Assembly: GCA_027622655.1 (NCBI GenBank)
Contig: JAQBYI010000022.1
Location: 1 to 52,461, forward strand
Direction of reading: 5' to 3'
Source of the DNA: Gemmatimonadota bacterium
GTDB lineage: Bacteria; Gemmatimonadota; Gemmatimonadetes; Gemmatimonadales; Gemmatimonadaceae
DNA length: 52,461 bases
Numbering within the stretch: the stretch's first letter is position 1; every line of letters begins with the position of its first letter. Position numbers and translations under genes: made by a program. Shown here in pieces: positions 7,315-16,215 of the stretch. Below the pieces are notes generated by a model. It was not told the DNA's origin. It worked only from the letters and a program-made list of their open reading frames with translations, and did no database searches.

Positions 7315-9063
7315 ATGCCGAGGTTCACCCGGAAGGACTTTCTCGGATTCGGAGCCATAGCGGCCGGCGCGGTCGGCGCGAAGGAACTGCGAGCGCTCGG
7401 CATGCCAACGCCGGGCGCGAGCTTCATGCCGATGCAGCAACGTGGCGCAGGCGTAGTTGCCGACACGATTGTCGTCAACGCGCGCGTGCTCACGATGGAT
7501 CCTGCGCTGCCGAGGGCCGAGGCGTTCGCGGTGAGGGAAGGGCGCTTCCTCGCGGTGGGATCGAATGCCGACGTGCGCAACCTCGCGAATGCGAACACCC
7601 GGGTGATTGACGCGGCGGGCATGGCGGTGGTACCCGGATTCATCGACACGCACAATCACGCACGCGGCACTGTGCTTCTGTACGAAGTGCTCGTCGGCAA
7701 TCCGTTCGAAGTCGAGTTCGTGACCATCGCGAGCATCATCGCCAAGTTGAAAGCCAGGGCGAGGCAGCTGCCGCCCGGCACGTGGGTGGAGGGGCAGTTT
7801 CACGACGACACGAAGCTCACGGACAAACGGCTGCTCACCGCGCGCGATCTCGACCAGGTATCTACCGAGCATCCCGTCGTCGTGCGCCATCGCGGCGGCC
7901 ACACATCGTTCTATAACAGCAAGGCGCTGGAGATGGCGAAGGTCACGAGGGATACGCCAGATCCGCCGGGCGGCACGTTCGACCGCGATTCCAACGGCGA
8001 CCTCAATGGCCGTGTGACCGATCGCGCGACCCGCGTGTTCGGAAATGTTGGCCTTCGGCCGCAGCTGTCGGCTGCTGAACGGGCGAAACGCGAACGCGAC
8101 GGGATAGCGCACATCTCCAAGGAGTTCACGCGCTACGGCCTCACGAGCGTGCATCACGAAGGCGGCGACCTTGCGGCGATCCAGGATGTTCGCGCGCGCG
8201 GGGAGCTCCTGCATCGGGTGAGCTACGAGGCGAGTGGCGGCATGGTCGATACAATGATCGCGGCTGGCATAAAGACCGGTTTCGGCGATGACTGGATCAA
8301 GTTCGGCGCCACGTCGGAGCACACCATCGACGGCTCGTTCTCCGAACGCACGATGGCGATGAGCGTCTACTACCCCGGGAGCAATCCGCCCTACAAGGGG
8401 AACGTCACCGAAACGCAGGATGTGCTCGACGCATGGGTGGAGCGCGTGCACCGCGCGGGGATTCAGCTGAACATCCACGCAAACGGCGACGTGGCCATCG
8501 ACAGTTATCTCACCGCGGTCGAGCGTGCGCAGAAGGCGTATCCGGTGGCAAACGCACGCCCGAAGATCACGCATTGCACGTTGATTAACGACGATCTCGT
8601 GCGGCGGATGAAGGCGCTGGACGCCGTGCCCTCAATGTTCACGACGTACGCCTACTACAACACCGACAAGTTCCCGTTCTACGGCGAAGCTTTAATGAAA
8701 CGGAGCATGGCCTTCCGCACGTTGCTCGACGCCGGCATCCACGCCGCAGCCGGGTCGGATTTCAGCCCGGGCCCGTTCGCGCCGCTCATGGGCATTCAGG
8801 GCATGGTGACGCGCAAAGGGTGGGACGGCACAACGTGGGGCCTCAACCAGCGCGTGACAGTAGACGAGGCGATCAGAATCAACACGCTCAATGGCGCGTA
8901 CGCGTCGTTCGAAGAGAAGACGAAGGGAACGATCACGGCCGGCAAGCTCGCCGACTTCGTGATCCTCGAGAAGGATCCGAACCAGGTTGATCCGGACACC
9001 ATCAAGGACATCAAGATCGCGCGGACCGTGACCGGCGGCCGTACCGTTTACCCGAAGGAATGA
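7315..9063 (+). CDS. Exported amidohydrolase family 3 protein (YtcJ-like)
   Basis: A 582-residue metal-dependent hydrolase of the YtcJ/amidohydrolase_3 group. The HxH metal motif is at His113-His115 (GFIDTHNHARG); later elements include GIQLNIHANGDVAID, ITHCTLINDD and AAGSDFSPGPFAPLMG, which supply the remaining His and Asp ligands, and the C-terminal composite beta domain (AGKLADFVILEKDPNQVDPDTI). The N-terminus FTRKDFLGFGAIAAGAVG looks like a Tat signal with Arg-Lys. Related enzymes hydrolyse amides, N-acyl amino acids or exoenzyme-type cyclic substrates; the substrate here is unknown. It is likely cotranscribed with the preceding aminotransferase and the following TPR gene. Confidence 0.92.
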   Translation: MPRFTRKDFLGFGAIAAGAVGAKELRALGMPTPGASFMPMQQRGAGVVADTIVVNARVLTMDPALPRAEAFAVREGRFLAVGSNADVRNLANANTRVIDAAGMAVVPGFIDTHNHARGTVLLYEVLVGNPFEVEFVTIASIIAKLKARARQLPPGTWVEGQFHDDTKLTDKRLLTARDLDQVSTEHPVVVRHRGGHTSFYNSKALEMAKVTRDTPDPPGGTFDRDSNGDLNGRVTDRATRVFGNVGLRPQLSAAERAKRERDGIAHISKEFTRYGLTSVHHEGGDLAAIQDVRARGELLHRVSYEASGGMVDTMIAAGIKTGFGDDWIKFGATSEHTIDGSFSERTMAMSVYYPGSNPPYKGNVTETQDVLDAWVERVHRAGIQLNIHANGDVAIDSYLTAVERAQKAYPVANARPKITHCTLINDDLVRRMKALDAVPSMFTTYAYYNTDKFPFYGEALMKRSMAFRTLLDAGIHAAAGSDFSPGPFAPLMGIQGMVTRKGWDGTTWGLNQRVTVDEAIRINTLNGAYASFEEKTKGTITAGKLADFVILEKDPNQVDPDTIKDIKIARTVTGGRTVYPKE

Positions 9064-9108
9064 CGCTACCCCAGGCGTCGCCTGCGCCCCATCAAGGAGT
9101 CAGTCGAG

Positions 9109-10710
9109 ATGAACGCACCAACGCCCAATCAGTTTCGTCGTCTTGCTGTTGCCGTTTCGGTGTGGTCGGTGTGGTCTGTGTGCTCTGTGGCCACCTTCGC
9201 CGTCCCGACCCCAGCCCAGGCACAGCAGGCCGAGAAACTAGGAACGATCTCTTTCCCGAATTCCGGAAACGCTGCTGCGCAGTCGGGTTTCATCAACGGC
9301 ATGCTGCTGTACTACAGCTTCGAGTACGACCGCGCGGGCGCGTCGTTCCGCGATGCGCAGAAGGCCGACCCGTCCTTTGCGCTCGCCTACTGGGGTGAGG
9401 CGCTTGCTCAGACGCATCAGGTCTGGAACCAGCAGGACCTCGCCGGCGCGCGCGCGATTCTCGCACGCCTCGCTCCGACGCCCGCTGCCCGGCGCGCCAA
9501 GGCCGGAACCGAGCGCGAGAAGATGTATATGGATGCGGTCGAGATTCTCTACGGCGACGGACCCAAGGCACGCCGCGATACGCTCTTTACGGCAGCAATC
9601 GAACGAATCGAGCGCGCACACCCATCAGACGACGAAGCCAAGGTCCTGCACGCCGTTGGACTACTCGGCCTCAACCAGGGCGTGCGTGATTTCACGACGT
9701 ACATGCAGGCCGGCGCGCTCGCCGAGGGCGTGCTCAGGCACAACCCCGACCATCCGGCCGCCGCGCATTTCATCATTCACGCGTTCGACGATCCAACGCA
9801 CGCTCCGCTCGGATTGTGGGCTGCGCGCCTTTACTCGAAGATCGCGCCAGGCGCGCCGCACGCGCAGCACATGACGTCGCACATTTACGTCGCGATGGGG
9901 CTGTGGGACGATGTCGTGTCTCAGAATGTCATCGCCTCGGGGCCGAACAAGGATGCGTATCGCGCCGGCCACTACACCTGGTGGCTCGGCTACGCCTACG
10001 GGCAGCAAGGGCGGTACGCGGAAGCCAAGTCACATCTCGTGACGATGCACAGGAACGCCAAGAGTCCGGTAGCGCCCGGCGAGGCGAACGGGCTCGTGAA
10101 CGTGCGCGCACACTATGTGATTGACGGTGAGCACTGGACGGACGACGTGCTCTCGTGGAAGCTCGCTAGCGTCGGGCCCGGCGCGGCAGTCGATTCGTTC
10201 GTGGTTGGATTGGCGGCCGTGAACCGGCAGGAGCGTCCCACGGCGGCCCGCGCGTCGGCCTACCTCTCAGCCGGCGCGAAGTCAGCACCCGCGGCGCAGC
10301 GTGCCGCGTTGAATGTGTTGAGCAAGGAGCTTGCCGCGGCGATTTCGTCTTCCTCCGGCAAGCACGCCGAAGCCACAACCCTCGCGCGAGACGCAGCAGC
10401 CGCCGAAGAAGCGATGCCGTTCGAGTTTGGTCCGCCGAAGTTCCCGAAACCCACGTATGAGTTGCTCGGCGAGGTGTTGCTCGCGGCAGGGAACGCCGGC
10501 GAGGCTCAGATCGCGTTCCAGAAATCACTCGCTCGCACGCCCGGCCGTTCGCGCTCACTCGTCGGCCTCGCGCGCGCGGCATCAGCGGCCGGTGACAAGG
10601 CCACCGCCGAATCCGCTGTCGCGCACCTCAAGTCCAACTGGCACGGGGCGGACAAGAACCTCCCCGAACTCGCCGAACTCACCCGTCTCGTGGCAGCCGG
10701 CACCAAATGA
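9109..10710 (+). CDS. Exported tetratricopeptide-repeat protein
   Basis: A 533-residue protein with a Sec signal peptide (residues 1-39, ending PAQAQ) and helical TPR-like repeats, for example GMLLYYSFEYDRAGASFRDA, FALAYWGEALAQ and a C-terminal LGEVLLAAGNAGEAQIAFQKSL unit. A His-containing core (HFIIHAFDDPTHAP, HAQHMTSHIYVAMGLWDD) is conserved in this family of exported TPR proteins, but no enzyme activity is known. The hydrophobic part of the signal peptide is encoded by four 9-bp repeat units giving Trp-Ser-Val repeats (9154-9192). The start has a good Shine-Dalgarno, AAGGAG, about nine bases upstream. It overlaps the next gene by 4 bp (ATGA), implying translational coupling. Confidence 0.88.
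   Translation: MNAPTPNQFRRLAVAVSVWSVWSVCSVATFAVPTPAQAQQAEKLGTISFPNSGNAAAQSGFINGMLLYYSFEYDRAGASFRDAQKADPSFALAYWGEALAQTHQVWNQQDLAGARAILARLAPTPAARRAKAGTEREKMYMDAVEILYGDGPKARRDTLFTAAIERIERAHPSDDEAKVLHAVGLLGLNQGVRDFTTYMQAGALAEGVLRHNPDHPAAAHFIIHAFDDPTHAPLGLWAARLYSKIAPGAPHAQHMTSHIYVAMGLWDDVVSQNVIASGPNKDAYRAGHYTWWLGYAYGQQGRYAEAKSHLVTMHRNAKSPVAPGEANGLVNVRAHYVIDGEHWTDDVLSWKLASVGPGAAVDSFVVGLAAVNRQERPTAARASAYLSAGAKSAPAAQRAALNVLSKELAAAISSSSGKHAEATTLARDAAAAEEAMPFEFGPPKFPKPTYELLGEVLLAAGNAGEAQIAFQKSLARTPGRSRSLVGLARAASAAGDKATAESAVAHLKSNWHGADKNLPELAELTRLVAAGTK
9154..9192 (+). repeat. 9-bp-periodic W-S-V repeat, copy A (inside a signal peptide)
   Basis: Four successive units of about TGGTCTGTG end in CTGTGGCC and code for VSVWSVWSVCSVA in the signal peptide of the TPR protein. 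The same motif recurs at 10731-10760 and at 14473-14502. The coding sequence after the repeat (CGCCGTCCCGAC, then a Pro-Ala-rich cleavage region) is also shared with copy B, so the two signal peptides are related although the mature proteins are not. Confidence 0.8.
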
Positions 10711-11762
10711 AGTTGCCGTTGCTGTTCGCAGTTTCTGCGTGGTCTGTGTGTTCTGCGGCCAGCGTCGCCGTCCCGACGCCGGCGGCAGCACAGAAGGTCC
10801 ACCAGCTGCCGGCCACGCCGAGCACGGTCGCGTACGGCTATTACTGGTCCGAAGCCAAGCCTGTGCTGACGATCAACTCCGGTGACTTCGTGGATATCGA
10901 GACGATGCTCACGAACAGCCCCGCCGGGCTCGAGCGGATGGGCGTGAAGCCGGAAGATGTTCCTCAGAATCTCCGGGATATCGTCACTCAAGTCACCGGC
11001 GACCGACGTGGCCCCGGCGGTCACATTCTGACCGGGCCAATCTTCGTGACCGGTGCCGATTCCGGCGACGTACTCGAAGTGCGCATTCAGTCAATCACGC
11101 TGCCAATCGCGTACGGCTACAACGGATGCAGCGGGTTCATGCGTGAGTTGTGCCGAAATCCCGGTGACACAGTTGCTGCGAGCGCCTCACGGATCATCAT
11201 GATGGACCGCACGAAGATGACTGCCGAGATTGCGCCCGGAATTACGGTCCCGCTCCGACCGTTCTTCGGCAGCGTTGGAGTCGCACCGCCACCCGCACTC
11301 GGCCGCGTGAGCAGCAATCCGCCGCATCAACACGCCGGCAACATGGACAACAAGGAACTCGTTGCCGGGACAACGCTGTATGTCCCGGTCTGGGTGAAGG
11401 GTGCACTTCTGGAGTTGGGCGATGGCCATGCCGCGCAGGGCGACGGCGAGGTGGACCAGACCGGCCTCGAGACGAATCTCAAGGGACGGATCCAGGTCGT
11501 GGTCCGAAAGGACATGAAGCTCGACTGGCCGCGGATCGAGACGCCGACGCACTGGATCACGATGGGCGCCGATACTTCACTCGTGGTGGCCACGAAGATC
11601 GCGATCGGTCAGATGGTGAAGATGCTACAAGAAATGAAGGGGATCACGCAGGTGCAGGCGTACCAGGCCGCGTCGATGGCGGCGGACCTCCGGATTACTC
11701 AGCTCGTGGACGGGAACGTGGGCGTCCACATGATGATCGCGAAGGAGTATCTGAAGAAGTAG
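10707..11762 (+). CDS. Exported acetamidase/formamidase family protein
   Basis: A 351-residue protein of the FmdA/AmdA family, which hydrolyses short amides such as formamide or acetamide. Supporting motifs are the GPIFVTGADSGDVLEVRI strand block, the PFFGSVGVAPP segment and GNMDNKELVAGTTLYVPVWVKGALLELGDGHAAQGDGEV, where Asp and His form the active-site metal region. A Sec signal peptide (1-29, ending PAAAQ) predicts periplasmic location, unusual relative to cytoplasmic FmdA. The signal peptide contains the W-S-V repeat also seen in the preceding protein. The start codon overlaps the TPR gene stop as ATGA. Late position in the run suggests a role in amide-nitrogen scavenging along with the flanking amidohydrolases. 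Confidence 0.9.
   Translation: MKLPLLFAVSAWSVCSAASVAVPTPAAAQKVHQLPATPSTVAYGYYWSEAKPVLTINSGDFVDIETMLTNSPAGLERMGVKPEDVPQNLRDIVTQVTGDRRGPGGHILTGPIFVTGADSGDVLEVRIQSITLPIAYGYNGCSGFMRELCRNPGDTVAASASRIIMMDRTKMTAEIAPGITVPLRPFFGSVGVAPPPALGRVSSNPPHQHAGNMDNKELVAGTTLYVPVWVKGALLELGDGHAAQGDGEVDQTGLETNLKGRIQVVVRKDMKLDWPRIETPTHWITMGADTSLVVATKIAIGQMVKMLQEMKGITQVQAYQAASMAADLRITQLVDGNVGVHMMIAKEYLKK
10731..10760 (+). repeat. 9-bp-periodic W-S-V repeat, copy B (inside a signal peptide)
   Basis: Core GTTTCTGCGTGGTCTG then TGTGTTCTGCGGCC, three units, coding for VSAWSVCSAA in the formamidase-like protein's signal peptide. It is nearly identical to intergenic copy C and to coding copy A. Confidence 0.8.
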
Positions 11763-11804
11763 CGTTGGCGCCCGGCATGTCCTAAGGCGTACTTTTTCGG
11801 TCCT

Positions 11805-13226
11805 ATGCGAACCCCCATCGCGTGTACCGTGCTGCTCGGCGCGGTCGCGGCCGTCACTGCCGCCCAGCCGCGGATGCCGTCCGCCGCGGTTCGCCAGTAC
11901 ATCTCTGTTTCTGCTCCGATTGTCGCGCTGACGCACGTTCGCGTCATTGACGGAACTGGAGCGGCCCCTCGCGCAGATCAGACGGTCATCATTCGAGGTG
12001 ACCGCATCGCGGCGATTGGCGACGCCGCCAGCACTGTAGTTCCAGCCGGCGCGCAGGTAATCGACGCAACCGGGAAGTCCGTGATTCCTGGCCTCGTGAT
12101 GGTGCACGAGCATCTGTTCTACCCCACCGGACCGGGCGTCTACGGCAACTTCACGGAGAGCTTCACGCGTCTGTACCTCGCCGGTGGTGTGACGGCGATG
12201 CGCACTGGCGGGAACATGAACGGCTTCGGCGAGATCGCCATCGCGAAGGCAATCTCAGCGGGTCAGAAGCCGGGCCCGTGGATAGATGCCACCGCACCGT
12301 ACCTCGAAGGCCCGGGCTTGGCGCTTGGCCAGGTATACGCGCTAAATGACGCCGCCGACGCGCGCCGTCACGTGAACTACTGGGCAGACGCAGGCGCCAC
12401 GTCGTTCAAGTCGTACATGCACGTCACACGCGACATGCTTGGCGCGGCTATTGACGAAGCGCACAAGCGCGGCCTGAAGGTCACCGGGCACCTCTGTTCG
12501 GTGACGTACCGCGAAGCGGCTGCGCTGGGAATCGACAATCTCGAGCACGGTTTTCTCGCCTCCACCGATTTCGTGAAGGACAAGAAGGCCGATGAGTGCC
12601 CTGGGCAGGGCGCCGGTCAGGCGACAGTCGCCGACCTTGACCCCGCGAGCCCGGAGGCGAAGTCGCTCTTCGCGGAACTCGTGCGGCGCAATGTCGCGGT
12701 CACGTCCACTCTGACGATTTTCGAAACCTTCACCCCGGGGCGACCGATGCCACCGGGCATTGACGTTCTCGAGCCCAGCGTCAAGGCGCAGTTCGAACAG
12801 CGTTACGCCGCCACACAGCAGAACACGACGTCGGGCTACACGAAGCTCTTCCCCAAGGCGATGGCGCTCGAACTCGCCTTCGTGCGGGCCGGTGGCACGC
12901 TCGTGGCCGGCACCGACCCAACCGGTGGAGGCGGCGTCATCGCCGGCTACTCGAACCAGCGGCAGGTTGAACTCCTCGTCGAGGCCGGCTTCACGCCGCT
13001 CGAAGCGATCCGAATCGGCACGCTGAACGGCGCGACCTACCTCGGCATCGGCGCGCAAACTGGGTCACTCGCTGTCGGGAAACAGGCCGATCTGGTGCTC
13101 ATCGCCGGCGACCCGTCTACGCGAATTAGCGATATTCGAAGAGTCGAAACGGTGTTCAAGCTTGGCGTCGGCTACGACCCGGCCAAGCTCATCAGCTCCG
13201 TGAAGGGCAAAGTGGGGATCTTCTAA
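11805..13226 (+). CDS. Exported amidohydrolase (imidazolonepropionase/prolidase-like)
   Basis: A 473-residue metallo-hydrolase. HxH metal ligands are His101 and His103 (VMVHEHLFYP); a likely carboxylated Lys is in TSFKSYMHVT, further ligands are in VTGHLCSVT and DNLEHGF, and the final Asp is in LVAGTDPTGGGG. The C-terminal beta strands (GSLAVGKQADLVLIAGDPSTRI) complete the composite domain. The N-terminus MRTPIACTVLLGAVAAVTAAQP is a Sec signal peptide. This subgroup includes Xaa-Pro dipeptidases/N-acyl-amino-acid hydrolases with broad specificity; substrate is undetermined. The stop codon overlaps the ATG of the Gfo/Idh gene by one base (TAATG), so the two genes are coupled. Confidence 0.92.
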   Translation: MRTPIACTVLLGAVAAVTAAQPRMPSAAVRQYISVSAPIVALTHVRVIDGTGAAPRADQTVIIRGDRIAAIGDAASTVVPAGAQVIDATGKSVIPGLVMVHEHLFYPTGPGVYGNFTESFTRLYLAGGVTAMRTGGNMNGFGEIAIAKAISAGQKPGPWIDATAPYLEGPGLALGQVYALNDAADARRHVNYWADAGATSFKSYMHVTRDMLGAAIDEAHKRGLKVTGHLCSVTYREAAALGIDNLEHGFLASTDFVKDKKADECPGQGAGQATVADLDPASPEAKSLFAELVRRNVAVTSTLTIFETFTPGRPMPPGIDVLEPSVKAQFEQRYAATQQNTTSGYTKLFPKAMALELAFVRAGGTLVAGTDPTGGGGVIAGYSNQRQVELLVEAGFTPLEAIRIGTLNGATYLGIGAQTGSLAVGKQADLVLIAGDPSTRISDIRRVETVFKLGVGYDPAKLISSVKGKVGIF

Positions 13227-14458
13227 TGGCACTCCGCGTCGGCTTTGTCGGATCAGGCTTCAATACGCGTTTCCATATCCAGGGTTGGCGCGGTGTGCGC
13301 GAGAGCGCGGTCTGCGGCATCTGGAGCCCGAACGCCGTGCGCGCCTCAGAGGCTGCAACTCTCGCGCGCCAACTCGACGTCGGACACGCGCGCCGGTTCA
13401 AGAGCATCGCCGAGATGGTCGCAGACTCTGAGATCGACGCCATCTGGCTTTGCGGGCCGAATCACACGCGAATCGAAAATCTCGAAGAGATTGTCGACAC
13501 GATTGCTCGAGGCCGCGGAACGCTGAAGGGAGTCGCGTGCGAAAAGCCGCTCGCGCGCAACGTCGCCGAAGCTATCAAGATGCGCGACATGGCCAAGAAG
13601 GTGGGCCTCAAGACGGGCTACCTCGAGAACCAACTCTTCGCTCCGCACGTAGAGACGGGCAAGAACCTGATCTGGGCGCGCGGTGTGGCAACCACGGGCC
13701 GTCCATACCTCGCGCGCGCAGCCGAGGAGCACAGCGGGCCGCACTCGCCGTGGTTCTGGCAGGGAAAGATGCAGGGCGGCGGTGTACTCAACGACATGAT
13801 GTGCCACTCGGCGCTCGTCGTACGCTATCTGCTCACGCAGCCGGGTCAGCCGCTCAGCACGCTCAAGATCAAGCGCATCACGTCGCACATTGCGTCGCTC
13901 AAGTGGTCGCGCCCAGCGTATGCCAAGAAACTGAAGAGCGCGATGGGAAGCGAAGTGGATTACCTCAAGGCGCCTACTGAGGACTTCGCGAGCATGAACA
14001 TCGAATTCGAAACGCCGGAAGGCGGGATTGCAATTGGCGAGGCGACGACGAGCTGGAGCTACGTTGGCGCCGGCCTCCGCCTCTCGGCTGAACTCCTTGG
14101 CCCCGAGTATTCAATGAAGTGGAACTCGCTCGATTCCGGACTGCAGCTCTTCTTCAGCCGTGAAGTAACCGGCAAAGCGGGCGAAGATCTCGTCGAGAAA
14201 CAGAACGCCGAGCAGGGCGTGATGCCGGTGGTGCCGGAGGAATACGGTGCCTACGGCTACACCAACGAGGACCGCCATTTCGTTCGCGTATTCCTCGGCA
14301 AGGAAAAGCCGCTTCTCACGTGGGACGACGGCGTGGAAGTCGTGAAGATGCTGATGACGGCCTACCAGAGTGCGGAGCAGGGAAAGACGCTCGCGTACCC
14401 GCCAAAGGGAATCGAGAAGTACATTCCGAAAGTGGCCGAGGGAACCTGGAAACCGTAG
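13226..14458 (+). CDS. Gfo/Idh/MocA family oxidoreductase
   Basis: A 410-residue NAD(P)-dependent oxidoreductase. The N-terminal Rossmann motif is VGFVGSGFNTRFHI (residues 5-18), the family EKP motif is at about residue 105 (VACEKPLARN), and the C-terminal alpha/beta domain carries GGGVLNDMMCHSALVVRYLL with the expected His in the catalytic region. Family members oxidise sugar or inositol hydroxyls or reduce the corresponding ketones. There is no signal peptide, so it is cytoplasmic. Coupling to the amidohydrolase gene by TAATG overlap is clear. A link to the DUF1080/MFS operon (3-keto-sugar chemistry often uses Gfo/Idh enzymes) is possible but only inferred. Confidence 0.9.
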   Translation: MALRVGFVGSGFNTRFHIQGWRGVRESAVCGIWSPNAVRASEAATLARQLDVGHARRFKSIAEMVADSEIDAIWLCGPNHTRIENLEEIVDTIARGRGTLKGVACEKPLARNVAEAIKMRDMAKKVGLKTGYLENQLFAPHVETGKNLIWARGVATTGRPYLARAAEEHSGPHSPWFWQGKMQGGGVLNDMMCHSALVVRYLLTQPGQPLSTLKIKRITSHIASLKWSRPAYAKKLKSAMGSEVDYLKAPTEDFASMNIEFETPEGGIAIGEATTSWSYVGAGLRLSAELLGPEYSMKWNSLDSGLQLFFSREVTGKAGEDLVEKQNAEQGVMPVVPEEYGAYGYTNEDRHFVRVFLGKEKPLLTWDDGVEVVKMLMTAYQSAEQGKTLAYPPKGIEKYIPKVAEGTWKP

Positions 14459-14472
14459 CCGTTCCGACGATT

Positions 14473-14502
14473 GTTTCTGCGTGGTCTGCGTGGTCTGCGG
14501 CC
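14473..14502 (+). repeat. 9-bp-periodic repeat, copy C (intergenic)
   Basis: GTTTCTGCGTGG-TCTGCGTGG-TCTGCGGCC lies 15 bp after the Gfo/Idh stop codon and before the proline dehydrogenase gene. It is the noncoding counterpart of copies A and B, and the best conserved of the three. No target-site duplication is obvious at its edges. Confidence 0.75.
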
Positions 14503-14532
14503 ACATTCAGCGCACTCCAACTCTGAACATCG

Positions 14533-15459
14533 ATGCCATTCGGTCGCGGTTTCTTTCTCGCACTGGCGAAGAGCAGCTTCCTCAACGACCACGTCACTCA
14601 GTGGGGCTTCGTCAAGCGCGCGACGAAGAGGTTCATGCCTGGCGAGACGCCCGAAGACGCGATGGCGGCCAGCGCCGCGCTCGCCGCAGACGGACGTGGT
14701 ACGATCTTTACCAAACTCGGCGAGGCGGTCACCGAACCGTCCGAGGCCGCGGCCGTTCGCGACCACTACGTCTGGCTCTTCGACCAGATCAAGACGAAAG
14801 GGCTCCCCGCGCATGTGAGCGTAAAGCCCACGCAGCTCGGCCTCGACATCGACCCGAAGCTGTGTGCGGAGTACACGATGGAGCTCGCGGCCAAGGCGCA
14901 CGCTACCGGAAGCATCCTCTGGATCGACATGGAAGACTCGTCCTACGTCGACCGGACAATCGCTCTCTACAAGCAGGTGAAGGCCGCCTACGCCGATACG
15001 GGGATCGCGATTCAGGCCTACCTGTTGCGAACGCCGAAGGACATCGCCGACTTGATGCCAGTGAACCCGATCGTTCGGCTGGTGAAGGGTGCGTATTCCG
15101 AGCCGGCGCATGTGGCGTTCCCGCGGAAGGCAGATACCGATCGTGCGTTCTACGAACTCTCGGACACGCTGCTCAAGGCGGCCGCGGCAGGGAAGTGCCT
15201 TCCGATTTTCGGCACGCACGACATCGCGCTCGTCGGTCGCATAGCGGCCCGCGCCCAGGAACTCGGCGTTGCGCCGGGCAAGTTCGAGATTCACATGCTC
15301 TACGGAATCAAGGACGCCGAACAGCAGCGACTCCGCGCCGACGGGCACACGGTGAAGACGCTCGTGTCATATGGAAGCGCGTGGTTCAAGTGGTACATGC
15401 GCCGCCTCGCCGAGCGGCCGGCGAATATCGGATTCGTGCTGCGGTCGATGTTGGGGTAG
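14533..15459 (+). CDS. Proline dehydrogenase (monofunctional)
   Basis: A 308-residue flavoenzyme that oxidises L-proline to pyrroline-5-carboxylate, the first step of proline catabolism. The TIM-barrel motifs are clear: VSVKPTQLGLDID, WIDMEDSSYVDRT, IVRLVKGAYSEP (the Arg-Leu-Val-Lys-Gly-Ala-Tyr flavin/substrate motif), PIFGTHD, and the C-terminal WYMRRLAERPANI containing the paired Arg residues that bind the proline carboxylate. Length matches monofunctional Thermus-type PRODH and no P5C dehydrogenase domain or gene is seen nearby. No signal peptide. It closes the plus-strand amino-acid catabolic run. Confidence 0.92.
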   Translation: MPFGRGFFLALAKSSFLNDHVTQWGFVKRATKRFMPGETPEDAMAASAALAADGRGTIFTKLGEAVTEPSEAAAVRDHYVWLFDQIKTKGLPAHVSVKPTQLGLDIDPKLCAEYTMELAAKAHATGSILWIDMEDSSYVDRTIALYKQVKAAYADTGIAIQAYLLRTPKDIADLMPVNPIVRLVKGAYSEPAHVAFPRKADTDRAFYELSDTLLKAAAAGKCLPIFGTHDIALVGRIAARAQELGVAPGKFEIHMLYGIKDAEQQRLRADGHTVKTLVSYGSAWFKWYMRRLAERPANIGFVLRSMLG

Positions 15460-15568
15460 TGTATAGCGGACGCAGCGTCGGCTAACTGGCACAACGCCCG
15501 CCACGGCCATACCATATCTCAATGGTTGCACCCACACCGCCCGCCATGCGGGCCAACCCCGGCTGACT

Positions 15569-16183
15569 GTGAACATCTCGCCTCGTCGAACCTTCGTCGC
15601 ACTTACCGCATGCGCCCTGCTGCTCGGCCGCCCCACCATCGGCTCAGCGCAGGATCCGATGTCCGGGATGGACATGCGTGGGCACATCATGATTCCCGAG
15701 GGCGCCATCTACACAGTGGCGGACGTCGAGTTCATGCAGGGGATGATCGCGCACCACGCACAGGCCATCCATATGTCCCGGATGGCGGAGGAACGTCGCG
15801 CGAATGCCCGCGTCCTTCGGCTTGCCGTCAAGATCGACCAGTCACAAGTCGCCGAAATCCGCATCATGCAGGACTGGCTTCGAGGCTACGGTCAGGTCGC
15901 CCCCGACACGTCGTCGTGGCGCACTATGACGATGCCGGGGATGCTGACGCCGGAGCAGCTCAAGACGCTTGACGGCGCCAGCGGCGTCGCGTTCGACCGC
16001 GCGTTCCTCAACCTGATGATCCAGCACCACGAGGGCGCGCTGCAGATGGTGAATGACCTCTTTGCCGCGCCTCGCGCCGGCCAGGAAGTTGACGTAGGTG
16101 TATTCGCGAACGACGTCGTTGTCGTGCAGACCGCCGAGATCGGCCTCATGCGCCAAATGCTGGCCCAACTGCCCGGCAACTGA
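15569..16183 (+). CDS. Exported DUF305 protein
   Basis: A 204-residue protein with a signal peptide (residues 1-28, ending GSAQ) and two copies of the ferritin-like DUF305 motif: EFMQGMIAHHAQAIHMSRMA and LNLMIQHHEGALQMVNDL. The paired His-His with surrounding Met residues (also DPMSGMDMRGHIM) suggests metal, probably copper, binding in the periplasm, as proposed for the family. The start is GTG 15569; the preceding 109-bp gap contains a perfect 6-bp hairpin (GCCCGC-CAT-GCGGGC, 15539-15553). The LVIVD gene starts 32 bp downstream and is probably cotranscribed. Confidence 0.88.
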   Translation: MNISPRRTFVALTACALLLGRPTIGSAQDPMSGMDMRGHIMIPEGAIYTVADVEFMQGMIAHHAQAIHMSRMAEERRANARVLRLAVKIDQSQVAEIRIMQDWLRGYGQVAPDTSSWRTMTMPGMLTPEQLKTLDGASGVAFDRAFLNLMIQHHEGALQMVNDLFAAPRAGQEVDVGVFANDVVVVQTAEIGLMRQMLAQLPGN

Positions 16184-16215
16184 CGCGTCACTCACTGCTA
16201 CTGGAGCTTTTCCCG

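Noticed and set aside
5922-7655. A 577-residue minus-strand open frame opposite the class V aminotransferase and YtcJ genes.
   Set aside because: It is rich in Arg/Val/His with no recognisable domain and runs exactly antisense to two well-supported genes; long antisense frames are expected at this GC content.
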